Positions 63,801 through 64,000 of a DNA stretch of 64,000 bases are shown here, in pieces. A model generated the notes under the pieces. That model was not told where the DNA came from. It was given only the letters and a program-made list of their open reading frames with translations, and did not search any database. The translations under genes and the position numbers were made by a program. The DNA is taken from positions 34,268,941 to 34,332,940 of the forward strand of contig NC_091325.1 of NCBI RefSeq assembly GCF_038502225.1, in the 5' to 3' direction. The stretch comes from Cherax quadricarinatus. Taxonomy: Eukaryota > Arthropoda > Malacostraca > Decapoda > Parastacidae. Within the stretch, counting starts at the first letter, position 1; each line of letters opens with the position of its first letter.

Positions 63801-64000
63801 GGTATAAAATACCGACACAATGGAAATATAAGCACATATGCAGTATAATGTGATCCTTTATTTACAACGTTTCGCCCACACAGTGGGCTTTTTCAAGTCA
63901 CAAACAGATCTACCTGGGGTGGAAGGTCCGCGAGTATTTATAGTCAGGTTCAGAATGCTGAGGTCAGATGCAGCATTCTCCACCTGACCTCAGCATTCTG
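63800..64000 (-). mobile_element. Penelope-type terminal repeat with hammerhead-like core, runs off right edge
   Basis: Contains on the minus strand helix II GCCCACtgtGTGGGC followed by intact GAAACG (63873-63868) and a downstream AATAAAGGATC, the same plan as the foldback at 47140-47460. The expected CTGATGA block is degraded (GACTTGA). It is followed on the plus strand by a 17-bp perfect inverted repeat at 63951-63967 and 63984-64000. Confidence 0.55.

Overview
This window is almost entirely transposable elements nested in one another, with dense AT, CT and CA microsatellites. I recognise no host protein gene, rRNA or true tRNA gene. The mix (BEL/Pao LTR elements, RTE, CR1-like and Jockey/I-like LINEs, tRNA-derived SINEs, Penelope-like fragments, a Tc1-like copy and MITEs) suggests a large repeat-rich invertebrate genome. 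A decapod crustacean is my best guess, but that rests on recalled repeat types, not on a database search.

Layout, left to right. (1) 1-3780: minus-strand Jockey/I-group LINE, with ORF1 (three zinc knuckles) and ORF2 coupled by a one-base TAATG overlap; ORF2 runs off the left edge. (2) About 4.0-11.9 kb: minus-strand BEL/Pao element (BEL-1m), broken by an RTE LINE (copy A), an AAT-tailed SINE and a 78-bp tRNA-like insertion, each with its own target-site duplication (TSD). (3) 12.1-18.3 kb: plus-strand BEL-1 relative (BEL-1p) with both LTRs, a 5-bp TSD and most of pol deleted. Its 5' LTR holds a tRNA-SINE, which itself holds a short RTE-derived non-autonomous element. (4) 18.5-22.7 kb: minus-strand CR1-type LINE with one uninterrupted 1181-codon ORF carrying a 2A-like motif and a PHD-type finger. 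(5) 23.7-26.5 kb: plus-strand CR1-like LINE with nonsense codons.

(6) 26.7-31.5 kb: (AT)n tracts, a Penelope-like 3' fragment, a 365-bp MITE and RTE copy B. (7) 32.1-34.4 kb: SINEs, a tRNA-like hairpin and unassigned sequence. (8) 34.4-46.3 kb: two degenerate plus-strand CR1-like LINEs flanking a head-to-tail cluster of 5'-truncated minus-strand LINE 3' ends separated by CT/poly-T tracts. (9) 46.7-49.9 kb: foldback repeats with hammerhead-like cores, and a decayed Ty3/Gypsy fragment split by a Tc1-like transposon. (10) 49.9-58.3 kb: BEL-2, a very young but pol-deleted BEL/Pao element with LTRs differing at two positions. Its gag is split by full-length RTE copy C, which has an open 968-codon ORF. 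(11) 60.0-63.3 kb: degenerate plus-strand RTE copy D. (12) Right edge: a Penelope-type terminal repeat.

The insertions can be ordered. RTE copies A and C are younger than the BEL elements they interrupt, and copy C is younger than the nearly unmutated BEL-2. The elements appear linked functionally. RTE copies share a leader with a short non-autonomous derivative, and the tRNA-SINE shares part of its 3' region with the CR1 LINE 3' UTR, as expected for borrowed retroposition machinery. Both BEL families share an 11-nt primer-binding core.
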